This document shows, in pieces, positions 33,121 through 42,891 of a DNA stretch of 64,000 nucleotides. Every line of letters begins with the position of its first letter. The stretch's first letter is position 1. The position numbers were made by a program, and so were the translations under genes. Under the pieces are notes generated by a model. That model saw only the letters and a program-made list of their open reading frames with translations. It was not told the DNA's origin and searched no databases. Source of the stretch: an uncultured Sphingomonadaceae bacterium (GTDB lineage Bacteria > Pseudomonadota > Alphaproteobacteria > Sphingomonadales > Sphingomonadaceae); assembly GCA_947504025.1 (NCBI GenBank), contig CANNFX010000001.1, forward strand, positions 1,215,501 to 1,279,500, written 5' to 3'.

Positions 33121-33668
33121 GCGCTGAATCTGTGTTCCGCCTGGAAACAGAGCGGTTAGTGATGCGTGACTGGCGCGAGAGTGACCTCGACGACTTTCAT
33201 CGTCTGCACACCGATAGCGAGGTTATGGCTACGCTGGGTCCGCTTAAAACTCGCGAAGAAACAGCTGCACTTATTGCCGATTTACAAGGGCGCTCCATAC
33301 GCAATGGGGGTTACACATACTGGCCTCTTGAAAGGCGGGAAGATAGCCGTGTGATCGGCTTTTGCGGGCTTGATCGCGGTTATGAAGGGCCAGTGGTCGG
33401 TGAATTGGAGATCGGCTGGCGTCTGGCCAGCGACTGTTGGCGCCGGGGGTATGCTGTAGAAGCGGCTCAGGTCTGCCTCCAATGGGCGCAAGCAAACTTC
33501 CCGGGCGAGCGTGTTGTTGCGATTACTGCGCGTAGCAATCAAGCCAGCCGTGGTTTGATGGAACGGTTGGGCATGAAATATCGGCCGGAAATGGATTTCG
33601 ATCATCCGAAGGTAGCCTTTGGCGACCCCCTCCGCTCGCATGTGACTTACGTGAAGGAAATGGGTTGA
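33117..33668 (+). CDS. GNAT-family N-acetyltransferase (RimJ/RimL type)
   Basis: 183 residues with the RimJ/RimL layout: LETERLVMRDWRESDLDDFHRL at the N-terminus, GFCGLDRG, ELEIGWRLASDCWRRGYAVEAA (acetyl-CoA loop with R-R-G-Y) and ARSNQASRGLMERLGM. The substrate is unknown (ribosomal protein or small-molecule amine). It overlaps hemB and the next gene by ATGA. Confidence 0.9.
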   Translation: MSAESVFRLETERLVMRDWRESDLDDFHRLHTDSEVMATLGPLKTREETAALIADLQGRSIRNGGYTYWPLERREDSRVIGFCGLDRGYEGPVVGELEIGWRLASDCWRRGYAVEAAQVCLQWAQANFPGERVVAITARSNQASRGLMERLGMKYRPEMDFDHPKVAFGDPLRSHVTYVKEMG

Positions 33669-35884
33669 TGAACGTTAAGGGGGGTACGTCCCGGCGCGCA
33701 TTATTCGTTGCTGCGATTCTGACGGGCAGCTTCCTGCTGTTTCTTGTCCAGCCAATGGTGGCGCGTCTTGCACTGCCAAGGCTCGGTGGTGCGCCCAATG
33801 TCTGGAACAGCGCAATGCTGGTATATCAGGCGCTGTTGCTGGGCGGATATGCTTATGCCCATATGCTCGGGAAGCTGGCTGTGCGGCGGCAAGCGACAAT
33901 TCATTTGACGCTGCTGGCACTGGCAGCCCTGACCCTTCCCATCACTCTAGCCAATTTACCGCCGCCCACACCGGGGTGGGAGGCACTATGGGTACCGGCT
34001 TTGCTGGCCCTAACGATCGGTCCGGTGTTCTTTCTCGTTTCGGCGCAAGCTCCGTTGATGCAGCGCTGGTTTGCTGCGGACTCGAACGCAGGTGACCCTT
34101 ACGCGCTATATGCTGCATCCAATCTTGGCAGCTTTGCCGGGCTGATCAGCTATCCGCTGCTGCTCGAACCAAACTTCTCGCTAAGGTCACAAAGCCTTGC
34201 CTGGAGTGCGGGCTATGGTCTGCTTTTTCTGTTGGTTGGCCTGACTGCCTGGGCGCGCTGGAGCGCGGGGCCAATGGATAGGGAAGACGCCACGACGTCA
34301 GCCGAGAGCATTGGATTTAAGCGCATTCTATATTGGCTGGCACTAGCAGCTGTGCCTTCGGGCTTGATGCTTTCGACCACCACACACTTAACGACTGACA
34401 TTTTTGCGATGCCGCTGCTGTGGGTGATCCCGCTCGGGCTCTACCTGCTTAGCTTCGTACCGGCCTTTTCTGAAGATCGCTCAGTTGCAGCGGTGTTTAT
34501 ACGGCCAGCACCGCTGGTGCTTTTGCTCGCAGGCGGAATGGCGGCTGTGTCGGAAGGCGGCGGCAATATGTCGGTCGCATTGGCCGCTGTCGTTATGCTC
34601 TTCATTATTTCGGTCGCGCTCCATTCACGGCTTTATGATGACCGGCCCGATCCCTCGCGCCTCACTTTGTTCTATCTTGTGATGTCGGCTGGCGGTGTGC
34701 TGGGCGGATTATTCACTGCGCTCATCGCACCGCTGGTGTTCGATTGGGTGTGGGAACACCCGCTGTTGGTACTTGCTGCGGCAGCGCTGCTGCCGCTCGG
34801 AGTTTGGCCGCGCTGGCTGCAACGGATTGCCTCGACTGAAAACCGCAAACTGTTGATTGTCGGGTTGTTCTGCGCTGTTGCAATTGGCCTGGTTTGGGTG
34901 ATGCGGCAGGCCCTTATATCGCGCGACGCCATGCTGGTTGCCGGATTGATGCTGGCGATTGCACTTTGCGGACTAGCGGTGAAGGTCCGCCGCTGGGCCT
35001 TCGTGCTGGTTGTGGCGGTGCTCATGGCGTCGCGCGGCGGCATCGACACGCTAGCGATATCGCTAGATGATTCTCGCAGCCGCAGCTATTTTGGCGTCTA
35101 TACTGTGCGCGATTACTCCGATCCGGATATCCGCACCCTGGCGCATGGCACAACGCTGCATGGTAAGCAGTTTCTTGATCCTGAGGATAAGCTCAAACCG
35201 ACAAGCTACTACGGTCCAACTTCGGGGGTCGGACTTGCGTTACGTTCGGCCGAGGCAATTTACGGCGCCGATGCTAACGTTGGGATCGTGGGCCTTGGGA
35301 CTGGCACATTGGCCTGTTACCGCCAGCCTGATCAGACATACACGTTCTTCGAAATCGATCCGGCAATCCTCGAATATTCAACGCGGCGCGAATTCACATT
35401 CCTGCCCGAATGCGCGCCCGAGGCTAAGACATTCATCGGCGATGCACGGCTTGAGCTTGCAGCGCTGCCGGCAGAAGCATTCGACATTCTGGTAATCGAC
35501 GCTTTCAGCTCGGATGCCATTCCGCTGCATTTGCTGACTATGGAGGCGCTCGATGTCTATGAGCGGGCGATCGAGGAAGACGGCGTGCTCGTGTTCCATA
35601 TTTCCAACCGCTATATTGATCTGCGTCCGGTGCTTGCAGCGGCCATAAAGGAACGCGGCTGGTATGCTGGCTTGCGCGATGACAGCCCGCCCAAAAACGA
35701 TATGACGAATGGTTCATTCTGGGTGGTGATGGCGCCAGATGCAGATAGTCTCGCCAAAGTGATGCTGAGCGAGCCCGATCTTGAATGGCGTACGCTCGGG
35801 GATCCTGCCCCGACGGCATGGACCGATGATTATGCGTCGACCATCCCTTTCATTCAATGGCAAAACCTTCTGGGGACCGACTGA
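33665..35884 (+). CDS. Fused membrane transporter-like / spermidine synthase-like protein
   Basis: 739 residues. The first 430 or so contain about ten hydrophobic segments of the kind annotated as fused MFS/spermidine synthase (SFLLFLVQPMVARLALPRLGG is the conserved opening). The C-terminal part is a SAM-type Rossmann domain: VGIVGLGTGTLACYRQPDQ, TFFEIDPAILEYS and DILVIDAFSSDAIPLHLLT. True polyamine synthesis is not proven, because no decarboxylase partner is nearby. It overlaps the GNAT gene (ATGA) and the carbonic anhydrase gene (TGATG). Confidence 0.88.
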   Translation: MMNVKGGTSRRALFVAAILTGSFLLFLVQPMVARLALPRLGGAPNVWNSAMLVYQALLLGGYAYAHMLGKLAVRRQATIHLTLLALAALTLPITLANLPPPTPGWEALWVPALLALTIGPVFFLVSAQAPLMQRWFAADSNAGDPYALYAASNLGSFAGLISYPLLLEPNFSLRSQSLAWSAGYGLLFLLVGLTAWARWSAGPMDREDATTSAESIGFKRILYWLALAAVPSGLMLSTTTHLTTDIFAMPLLWVIPLGLYLLSFVPAFSEDRSVAAVFIRPAPLVLLLAGGMAAVSEGGGNMSVALAAVVMLFIISVALHSRLYDDRPDPSRLTLFYLVMSAGGVLGGLFTALIAPLVFDWVWEHPLLVLAAAALLPLGVWPRWLQRIASTENRKLLIVGLFCAVAIGLVWVMRQALISRDAMLVAGLMLAIALCGLAVKVRRWAFVLVVAVLMASRGGIDTLAISLDDSRSRSYFGVYTVRDYSDPDIRTLAHGTTLHGKQFLDPEDKLKPTSYYGPTSGVGLALRSAEAIYGADANVGIVGLGTGTLACYRQPDQTYTFFEIDPAILEYSTRREFTFLPECAPEAKTFIGDARLELAALPAEAFDILVIDAFSSDAIPLHLLTMEALDVYERAIEEDGVLVFHISNRYIDLRPVLAAAIKERGWYAGLRDDSPPKNDMTNGSFWVVMAPDADSLAKVMLSEPDLEWRTLGDPAPTAWTDDYASTIPFIQWQNLLGTD

Positions 35885-36477
35885 TGAGCAGACCCAAAAA
35901 CAGACCGGGCGTTACGATCATTTCGATCCACGGTAAAACACCGAAAATCCACGACAGCGCATTCATTGCGCCGGGATGCCGGATCATCGGTGACGTCGAG
36001 ATCGGTGCGGATAGCAGCGTCTGGTACAATTGCGTTCTACGCGCTGATGTCAGCCGGATCGTGATTGGCGAGCGCTCGAATATCCAGGATGGCAGTGTGG
36101 TTCACTGTGATCCGGAACGCCCCGGGGATCCCGAAGGCTCGCCGTGCATCATCGGTGATGATGTACTGGTTGGGCATCTGGCGATGATCCATGGCTGTAT
36201 TATTGAGGATCGCGGGTTCGTGGGCCTTGGTGCGATTGCCATGAATAAAGCGCGGATCGGAAGCGATGCGATGTTGGCCGCCGGTGCGATGCTGACTGAG
36301 GGGAAAGTCATGGAGCCACGCCAGCTTTGGGCGGGCCGGCCGGCGAAATTCCTCCGTGATCTGCCAGAGCCAGCAATTGCCGGAATGCGCGTAGGCGTGG
36401 CGCATTATGCGGAGAATGCAAAACACCATAGTGCTGCGGTAGATGCAGCAGACCTGAATGGTGAAGCCGAAGGTTGA
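35884..36477 (+). CDS. Gamma-class carbonic anhydrase family protein
   Basis: 197 residues of left-handed parallel beta-helix built from hexapeptide repeats (IIGDVEI, VWYNCVLRADVSRIVIG). Histidines at 74 (SVVHCDPE), 98 and 103 (VGHLAMIHG) match the three zinc ligands of Cam-type gamma carbonic anhydrases. ATG 35884 shares its A with the stop of the upstream gene (TGATG). The frame opens at 35857, but that start lies inside the previous gene. Activity as carbonic anhydrase or acyl-carrier-type transferase is not decided by sequence. Confidence 0.9.
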   Translation: MSRPKNRPGVTIISIHGKTPKIHDSAFIAPGCRIIGDVEIGADSSVWYNCVLRADVSRIVIGERSNIQDGSVVHCDPERPGDPEGSPCIIGDDVLVGHLAMIHGCIIEDRGFVGLGAIAMNKARIGSDAMLAAGAMLTEGKVMEPRQLWAGRPAKFLRDLPEPAIAGMRVGVAHYAENAKHHSAAVDAADLNGEAEG

Positions 36478-36479
36478 CG

Positions 36480-36516
36480 CCAAGCCGCCGCTTGTTGCGC
36501 GGCGCGACTTGGTTTT
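36480..36516 (+). terminator. Terminator of the hemB operon
   Basis: CCAAG (36480-36484) pairs with CTTGG (36508-36512) and CGCCGC (36486-36491) with GCGGCG (36499-36504), followed by TTTT. It closes the hemB to carbonic anhydrase unit. Confidence 0.76.
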
Positions 36517-36652
36517 CATCGAGTCTTCAAGCTCTGGCCGACAAGCCACACCAGTGTCGGATTTTTGCCGCTTCACACGGGATTAAGCCGTGACTATCAA
36601 AGACACAGGCGAAGCGCGGCACCGCGCCTCTGCAAATTCGAAGGACTGAATT

Positions 36653-37003
36653 ATGAAGCTCAATGCAATTGGACGCACTTTGGCTGCGTCGCTCCTCCTC
36701 GCGACGGCTGTTTCGGCGAATGCCGAGGAGCCTGTGGCAGAGGCTGCCGAAGTTGAAGCGAAATTCTCAACCAATATGCCGATCGAAGCGTTGATGGCTC
36801 ACGAAGGCGCTGCCGCTGTTGTTGAGAAGCATATGCCGGGCATCTCCAGCCACCCCGCGTATGACCAGTTCAAAGGCATGAGCTTTCAACAGGTAAAGCC
36901 GTTCTCGCAGGGCATGATTACTGACGAAATGCTCGCTAAGATCGACGCCGATCTGGCTGCGCTCGGCACAGACGATGCAGTCTCTGACGATACTGCCGCA
37001 TAA
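36653..37003 (+). CDS. Small secreted protein of unknown function
   Basis: 116 residues. Signal peptide about 1-24 (AVSANA). The mature part has MPIEALMAHEGAAAVVEKHMPGISSHPAYDQFKGMSFQQVKPFSQGMITDEMLAKIDADLAAL, seen here in short: a helical segment with a HPAYDQFKGMS core. Similar segments occur at the ends of some secreted hydrolases in related bacteria, from memory and not checked. The acidic tail has DDTAA. It stands alone between two terminators and is convergent with the M1 peptidase. Confidence 0.7.
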   Translation: MKLNAIGRTLAASLLLATAVSANAEEPVAEAAEVEAKFSTNMPIEALMAHEGAAAVVEKHMPGISSHPAYDQFKGMSFQQVKPFSQGMITDEMLAKIDADLAALGTDDAVSDDTAA

Positions 37004-37074
37004 GCTGCCATTGGCCTGACGGACTGGCGAGTCCCAAGATATATCCGGCATTGGCCGGCTCTACCCAAAGAAAC

Positions 37075-37106
37075 GGGCGCGGCTATCACTATAGAAAGCC
37101 GCGCCC
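37075..37106. terminator. Bidirectional hairpin between convergent genes
   Basis: GGGCGCGGCT (37075-37084) is the perfect complement of AGCCGCGCCC (37097-37106) around a 12-base loop. Downstream on the plus side is TAAATCTGTTT, and on the minus side GTTTCTTT, so it can serve both the small secreted protein gene and the M1 peptidase gene. Confidence 0.75.
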
Positions 37107-37142
37107 TAAATCTGTTTCGGCATTGTGTGCTGCGTTTGCAGT

Positions 37143-38873
37143 TTAGCGCCGGCCGCCACCTCGCCTTGTGCGCATATATTCCTGCCAGCGAGTAACGTCA
37201 GGATCATTCTTCAGGATCTTGCCGCTTGGATCAGTAATGTAGTGAGCATTATCCGAACCAAGATCGAGGGTTCCCTTGCCACCTGTCATGGTAACAACCT
37301 TTGTTTCGCCGTTCACCAGTACTTCGACCGGCATAGGGAACATGCCGCCCGGTGCCTGCCATTCCAGCGTGAGCATCGCACCGTCAAGGGCCTCTACCAG
37401 CTTTGGCAGTTCGGCACTGCGAAGATAGGTTTCGAAGAACCAGCCGTAATCCTTGCCTGTCACATCATTGACGATGGCGAGGAAATCGTCGGTACTTTTC
37501 ACGACCGGCTTGAAATTGCCGGGCTTAGGATCGTCGCGGCCATAGACCAGGCGGGTGGTTGCCTTGAAGAAATCGTCATCACCCAAATGCTCGCGCAGAG
37601 TGTGCAGAATCCAAGAGCCCTTGGCATAGATATCGCGGCCCCAACCTGCATCACTATCAAGATATTTGGTGCTGCTGATCCGTTCGCGCGGGGCAACAGG
37701 GAAGCGGTTGACCAAGCCTTTGCGTGATTCCCACATTGCAGCGTGATAGGCGAGCTCGCCATCCTTCCAGCGCAAATAGAGTGGTTGCATGTAACTGCCG
37801 AACCCTTCGTGTAACCACATGTCGGCTGATTCAGCATTCGACAGCTGGTTGGCGAACCACTCATGCGCAAATTCGTGCTGCATCAGCGTATCGTAACCTT
37901 CTGCCGTTGGGCGATACCGGTTACCATATGCGTTGATCGTCTGGTGTTCCATTCCGAGATGTGAAGTCTCGACCACGCCGACCTTCTCATCCGCGAATGG
38001 ATAGGGGCCAATCAGCTCTTCGAAGAAATCGAGATAGATCGGCATTTCAGCCATTAGAACTGGTGCCTGCTCCTTACTCTCGGGCAGATGCCAATATTTG
38101 ACCGGGATAGTGTTGCCGAAACGGCTTTCATATTCGGATTCGAGCAGGTCATAGGGCCCGATGTTGAGCGCAACGCCGTAGCTATTGGGCGTCTTGGCGC
38201 GCCAATTATAGGTCACCCATTCGCCGTCTTCCACGACACTTTGCAGCACACCATTGCCAGCAGCGACCAGCGTTGCTGGCACAGTGATCGCGCTGTCGAG
38301 CAGCTCAACTTCGCGACTGGGGTGATCCATACAGGGCCAGAACATATCGCAGCCCTGCATTTGTACAGCAGTGGAGACCCAATGCGCGCCTGAAGGTGTT
38401 TTGTCCCATACAAAGCCGCCATCCCATGGTGCGCGCACTGCAACATGCGGTTTGCCGGCGTAGGTGATGCTGACTTCCGCGGTTTCACCTTCTGACAGCG
38501 GGGTGGGCAAGGTAATGGAAAGCAGGCCTTCAGGATTGCTCCAGCCGTTTGTACCGATCGCCGATCCATTTACGGTAATTGCCGAGATTGCATAGCGCGG
38601 ATCGAGGTCGAATTCGGCCTTGCTCACTGTTCCAGTCGCAAGGATGCGGTAATCCGCCTTGCCGCTGATGCTCTTGTTGTCCGGGTCGACCTTCAGCGCG
38701 AGCGCCAGATAGGGGAGCACCGTCCGGGACTGGTTCTCTGTCAGTGGAAGGCCGCTATCTTCGGTTCGTTCCGCGACCGGCGGCGCATCCTGCGCTAGTG
38801 CCGAAACCGGAATGGAAGCAAATGCCAACGCCGCAAATGACGCGGTAAGTCCGCGCGTAGTCTTGGAACGCAT
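37143..38873 (-). CDS. M1 family metallopeptidase, secreted
   Basis: Zinc aminopeptidase of the gluzincin class, exported by a signal peptide (about 1-28, SALAQ). 576 residues. The zinc site is HEFAH followed 18 residues later by glutamate (MWLHEGFGSYM), and LGMEHQTI takes the place of the GAMEN substrate motif. It ends in a short Arg/Gly tail (RTRRGGGRR). ATG 38873 is taken because it begins the signal peptide; the frame is open to 39038 but overlaps clpA. It ends 36 bases before the bidirectional hairpin. Confidence 0.92.
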   Translation of the reverse strand: MRSKTTRGLTASFAALAFASIPVSALAQDAPPVAERTEDSGLPLTENQSRTVLPYLALALKVDPDNKSISGKADYRILATGTVSKAEFDLDPRYAISAITVNGSAIGTNGWSNPEGLLSITLPTPLSEGETAEVSITYAGKPHVAVRAPWDGGFVWDKTPSGAHWVSTAVQMQGCDMFWPCMDHPSREVELLDSAITVPATLVAAGNGVLQSVVEDGEWVTYNWRAKTPNSYGVALNIGPYDLLESEYESRFGNTIPVKYWHLPESKEQAPVLMAEMPIYLDFFEELIGPYPFADEKVGVVETSHLGMEHQTINAYGNRYRPTAEGYDTLMQHEFAHEWFANQLSNAESADMWLHEGFGSYMQPLYLRWKDGELAYHAAMWESRKGLVNRFPVAPRERISSTKYLDSDAGWGRDIYAKGSWILHTLREHLGDDDFFKATTRLVYGRDDPKPGNFKPVVKSTDDFLAIVNDVTGKDYGWFFETYLRSAELPKLVEALDGAMLTLEWQAPGGMFPMPVEVLVNGETKVVTMTGGKGTLDLGSDNAHYITDPSGKILKNDPDVTRWQEYMRTRRGGGRR

Positions 38874-38904
38874 TGTAATCCCCATGTTGGCCCTAACCGG
38901 GCGT

Positions 38905-41292
38905 TTAGTCCTTACCGCCCTTATCCGTGCCGCCTTCGCTGTCACCAGCCTCGGCATCGGGTTTCTTCGGCGCAGCTTTCTTTGCAGCCGGCTTTTTCTT
39001 CTTCGTCTGAGCTTTCGGAGGAGCGGGCGTGACTTCAAAGGATGGCTTGCCGTCCTTCACGCTCACATGCACTTCGCCGCCACCGGCAAGCTTGCCGAAC
39101 AATAATTCTTCGGCGAGTGGTTGCTTGATTTTATCCTGGATCAGGCGAGCCATCGGCCGGGCGCCGTACAGCTTGTCATAGCCTTTCTTGGCTAGCCAAT
39201 CGCGAGCATCGCTGTCGAATTGGATGTGCACATCCTGATCAGCCAGTTGCAGCTCGAGCTGCAGAATGAACTTGTCGACCACGCGGCTGACAGTGCTGGT
39301 ACCGAGGTAAGAGAAGGGCACAATCGCATCGAGGCGGTTGCGGAATTCGGGGGTGAACATCTTCTTCACCGCTTCTTCGCTTGCATCTTCCTTCGATACA
39401 TCGCCGAAACCGATACCCTGGCTAGCCATAGCGGATGCGCCTGCATTTGTGGTCATCACCAGCACAACATTGCGGAAATCGACCGTCTTGCCGTGGTGGT
39501 CCGTCAGACGGCCATTATCCATTACTTGTAGAAGGATGTTGAACAGATCGGGATGCGCTTTCTCGATTTCGTCGAGCAGCAGCACGCAATGCGGATTCTG
39601 GTCGATGGCATCGGTCAGCAGACCGCCCTGATCATAGCCAACATAGCCCGGAGGCGCGCCGATCAGTCGTGATACGCTGTGGCGTTCCATATATTCGGAC
39701 ATGTCGAATCGCTTCAGCTCGATACCCATGATGCTGGCGAGTTGCCGCGCAACTTCGGTTTTGCCGACGCCGGTTGGGCCGCTGAACAGGAACGAGCCAA
39801 TTGGCTTGTCCGGATCGCGCAGACCTGCTCGGCTGAGCTTCATAGCAGTCGCTAGGCGCTGAACGGCGGCATCCTGTCCGAACACGACCTGCTTCAGGTC
39901 TCGGCCGAGGTGCTGGAGCACGCGCTTGTCATCCTTCGACACTGATTTCGCCGGGATGCGTGCCATGGTCGCGATGACCTGCTCGATTTCTTTGGCAGTG
40001 ATCTTTTTCTTCCGCCGACTTGGCGGGACAAGCATCTGCATCGCGCCGACTTCGTCGATAACGTCAATGGCCTTGTCCGGGAGCTTGCGATCATTGATGT
40101 AACGGCTGGAAAGTTCGACGGCGGTCTTCAACGCGTCAGGCGTGTAACGAACACCGTGATGTTCTTCGAAGGCCGAGCGCAGACCCTTGAGGATTTTGAT
40201 CGTGTCTTCGATTGTTGGCTCGTTCACGTCGATCTTCTGGAACCGGCGCAACAGGGCGCGGTCTTTTTCGAAGTGGTTGCGGAATTCCTTGTAGGTCGTC
40301 GAACCGACACAGCGGATCGCACCGCTGGAAAGCGCAGGCTTCAGCAGATTGGATGCATCCATCGCGCCGCCGCTGGTTGCGCCCGCGCCGATAACAGTGT
40401 GAATTTCGTCGATGAAGAGTACGGCTTCAGGCATCTTCTCGAGTTCGCTGACGACTTGTTTCAACCGTTCTTCGAAGTCACCGCGATAGCGCGTGCCTGC
40501 GAGCAATGCGCCCATGTCGAGCGAGTAGATCACTGCATCCTGAAGCACTTCTGGCACCTGACCTTCGACAATCTTGCGCGCGAGGCCTTCGGCGATAGCT
40601 GTTTTACCGACGCCGGGGTCACCGACATAGAGCGGGTTATTCTTTGAACGGCGGCAGAGGATTTGGATGGTTCGATCGACCTCTGGCCCGCGACCGATCA
40701 GCGGATCGATACGGCCCGCTTCGGCCTTTTTGTTGAGGTTCACAGTGAACTGGTCGAGAGCAGATTCCTTCTTGCTCTTTTCGCCGCCGGGAATGTCGCC
40801 ATTGTCCTGCGTTTCTTCACCGGTTGGCGGGCTCTGATCCTCGATCTGGCGGCCACCCTTGCCGATACCGTGACTGATGAAGCTAACCGCGTCGAGGCGG
40901 CTCATGTCCTGTTGCTGTAGGAAATAGACAGCGTATGAATCGCGCTCTGAGAACAGGGCCACCAATACATTCGCCCCGGTGACAGTGTCCTTGCCTGATG
41001 ATTGAACGTGCAGGATCGCGCGCTGAATCACTCGCTGGAAACCGGCTGTAGGCTGCGGATCAGCCCCATCGTCGGTTTTGAGCGACTGATATTCCTGATC
41101 GAGATATTGTTTCACGGCCTCGCGCAATTCGCTGAGATCCACACCGCATGCGGTCATTACCTGGGCGGCATCGCTATCTTCGACCAGCGCCAATAACAGA
41201 TGCTCTAATGTGGCGTATTCGTGGCTCCGGTCTGATGCGTTGGTCAGCGCGGCGTGTAGCGTCTTTTCGAGGTTCTGTGCGAAGCTTGGCAT
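38905..41292 (-). CDS. clpA: ATP-dependent Clp protease ATP-binding subunit ClpA
   Basis: AAA+ unfoldase feeding ClpP. 795 residues: Clp N-domain (MPSFAQNLEKTLHAALTNA), AAA-1 with GDPGVGKTAIAEGL and FIDEIHTVIGAG, and AAA-2 with GPTGVGKTEVARQL and LLLDEIEKAHPD. SQGIGFGD supplies the ClpP-binding IGF-type loop. The last 40 residues form a Lys/Pro/Ala then acidic tail (KKKKPAAKKAAPKKPD). ATG 41292 gives the typical N-terminus. A clpS partner is not next to it in this window. Confidence 0.96.
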   Translation of the reverse strand: MPSFAQNLEKTLHAALTNASDRSHEYATLEHLLLALVEDSDAAQVMTACGVDLSELREAVKQYLDQEYQSLKTDDGADPQPTAGFQRVIQRAILHVQSSGKDTVTGANVLVALFSERDSYAVYFLQQQDMSRLDAVSFISHGIGKGGRQIEDQSPPTGEETQDNGDIPGGEKSKKESALDQFTVNLNKKAEAGRIDPLIGRGPEVDRTIQILCRRSKNNPLYVGDPGVGKTAIAEGLARKIVEGQVPEVLQDAVIYSLDMGALLAGTRYRGDFEERLKQVVSELEKMPEAVLFIDEIHTVIGAGATSGGAMDASNLLKPALSSGAIRCVGSTTYKEFRNHFEKDRALLRRFQKIDVNEPTIEDTIKILKGLRSAFEEHHGVRYTPDALKTAVELSSRYINDRKLPDKAIDVIDEVGAMQMLVPPSRRKKKITAKEIEQVIATMARIPAKSVSKDDKRVLQHLGRDLKQVVFGQDAAVQRLATAMKLSRAGLRDPDKPIGSFLFSGPTGVGKTEVARQLASIMGIELKRFDMSEYMERHSVSRLIGAPPGYVGYDQGGLLTDAIDQNPHCVLLLDEIEKAHPDLFNILLQVMDNGRLTDHHGKTVDFRNVVLVMTTNAGASAMASQGIGFGDVSKEDASEEAVKKMFTPEFRNRLDAIVPFSYLGTSTVSRVVDKFILQLELQLADQDVHIQFDSDARDWLAKKGYDKLYGARPMARLIQDKIKQPLAEELLFGKLAGGGEVHVSVKDGKPSFEVTPAPPKAQTKKKKPAAKKAAPKKPDAEAGDSEGGTDKGGKD

Positions 41293-41431
41293 TAAATCGC
41301 TTTCATTTGGGGCGCGGCCTGAAGGAATCGGGGTGTTTCCGAAAGGCAAAAGAATGCGGCAAAGAGGTGAATTTCGCCTGACTTACCTGTGATATGGGTA
41401 TCGCCATCTGAATTTCGAGAGGGGCAATTTC

Positions 41432-41635
41432 TCATCCGTTATTGCCGCCGAAAAGCGCATCTGCCGCACTACGGTGTGAAGCAGCCTTGTCGCGGTGTTT
41501 TTTCACACGGCGGATTTCCGCCTCCAATATGGCGATGCGCCCATCCAATTCATGGAGTGAATAGCTATCGAGATCCTCGCCGGAAAGCTTCCCGGCAGCA
41601 TCACCCTTGGCGCGGGGGGCATCGTCGTCATTCAT
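41432..41635 (-). CDS. DUF1192 family protein
   Basis: 67 residues. The central SYSLHELDGRIAILEAEIRRVKKH is a short amphipathic helix typical of DUF1192, a small alphaproteobacterial family without known function. The C-terminus has a helix breaker (ALFGGNNG). The ATG at 41635 is preferred over an upstream one at 41671 on family length. It stands between clpA and a divergent oxidoreductase gene. Confidence 0.8.
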   Translation of the reverse strand: MNDDDAPRAKGDAAGKLSGEDLDSYSLHELDGRIAILEAEIRRVKKHRDKAASHRSAADALFGGNNG

Positions 41636-41736
41636 CGCCGGCAGTGTCATGCTCAGGCGGCTTGCTGTCAATGGACTGCGGCGCTAGTTGATCGCTGGGC
41701 GTGACGCATCCGCAACATTCGTGAGTAGCAAAGGGC

Positions 41737-42741
41737 ATGATGGCAAGCGAAATACCGGAAATGATGACTGCAGTTGGCTATGATGCGCCCGGCGGACCCG
41801 AGGTGTTGCGCACTGAGGCTTTGCCTGTCCCGGCGCCCGGCCCTGGCGAGCTGCTGGTGAAGGTTGCCTATGCGGGAGTGAACCGCCCTGATGTAATCCA
41901 GCGCGAAGGCAAATATCCGCCGCCTCCAGGCGCATCACCGATCCCGGGTCTGGAAATTTCTGGTGAAGTCGTGGCGTCTGGCGAAGGTGTTGAAAATATT
42001 AACATTGGTCAGCAGGTCTGCGCTTTGGTGACGGGCGGCGGCTATGCAGAATATTGCCTTGCCAAGGCGGATCACTGCTTGCCTGTGCCCGAAGGAATGT
42101 CACTGGCCGAAGCGGCGGCTATTCCTGAAACATTGTTCACTGTCTGGCACAATGTATTCGAGCGCGGTTGGGCCTGTGAGGGTGAAACGCTGCTTGTCCA
42201 TGGCGGTACCAGCGGGATTGGAACCATGGCAATCAAGCTGGCGAGGCTGTTTGGTATCAAGACGATTGTGACATGCGGCAGCGACGAGAAATGCGCGGCG
42301 GCAAAGTCCATCGGCGCAAACCACGCGATCAATTACAAGACCGCTGATTTCGTAGAAGAAGTTAAGCGGATCACTTCGGGTAAGGGTGTCGAAATCGTGC
42401 TCGATATGGTGTCGGGTGACTACGTGCCGCGCAATCTGAAGTGCCTGGCTGAAGATGGCCGCCATGTGACCATCGCGGTTCTCGGCGGGATGATGGCCGA
42501 ACTCAACATGGCAGTAATCATGTCACGCCGTCTGACGCTGACTGGTTCAACGTTGCGCGCGCGGCCGGATGATTTCAAGACGCTTTTGGCGGATGAAATC
42601 CATCAGAATGTCTGGGACTTTGCAGTCAGTGGCCAGTTGCAGCCAGAGATGGATCAGATATTCCCGCTTGCCGAAGCTGGCGCAGCCCACGTTCGCATGG
42701 AAGCGGGCGACCATGTCGGGAAAATCGTGCTGCAGGTCTAG
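41737..42741 (+). CDS. NAD(P)H-quinone oxidoreductase (PIG3-type, zinc-free MDR)
   Basis: 334 residues in the medium-chain dehydrogenase fold. AYAGVNRPDVIQREGKYPPP is the PIG3/quinone-oxidoreductase N-terminal signature. HGGTSGIGTMAIKLARLFG is the NADP-binding glycine-rich loop. GGYAEYCLAK and EAAAIPETLFTVWHNVF complete the pattern, and no catalytic zinc cysteines are present. ATG ATG at 41737/41740 leaves a one-codon doubt about the start. Confidence 0.92.
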   Translation: MMASEIPEMMTAVGYDAPGGPEVLRTEALPVPAPGPGELLVKVAYAGVNRPDVIQREGKYPPPPGASPIPGLEISGEVVASGEGVENINIGQQVCALVTGGGYAEYCLAKADHCLPVPEGMSLAEAAAIPETLFTVWHNVFERGWACEGETLLVHGGTSGIGTMAIKLARLFGIKTIVTCGSDEKCAAAKSIGANHAINYKTADFVEEVKRITSGKGVEIVLDMVSGDYVPRNLKCLAEDGRHVTIAVLGGMMAELNMAVIMSRRLTLTGSTLRARPDDFKTLLADEIHQNVWDFAVSGQLQPEMDQIFPLAEAGAAHVRMEAGDHVGKIVLQV

Positions 42742-42891
42742 CGCTTGTCAGTCGGTTTGATCATTGTCTGCCCGCCACTTAACCCGGCGCGGGAATTCTT
42801 TAAACTGTCATGCTATTGTGATTCTCGCGTCACATTTGGACCCTAGGTCTTCCGGTGAGCTTCGATGCTCCAGCCAAAGGGACCCAGGACC

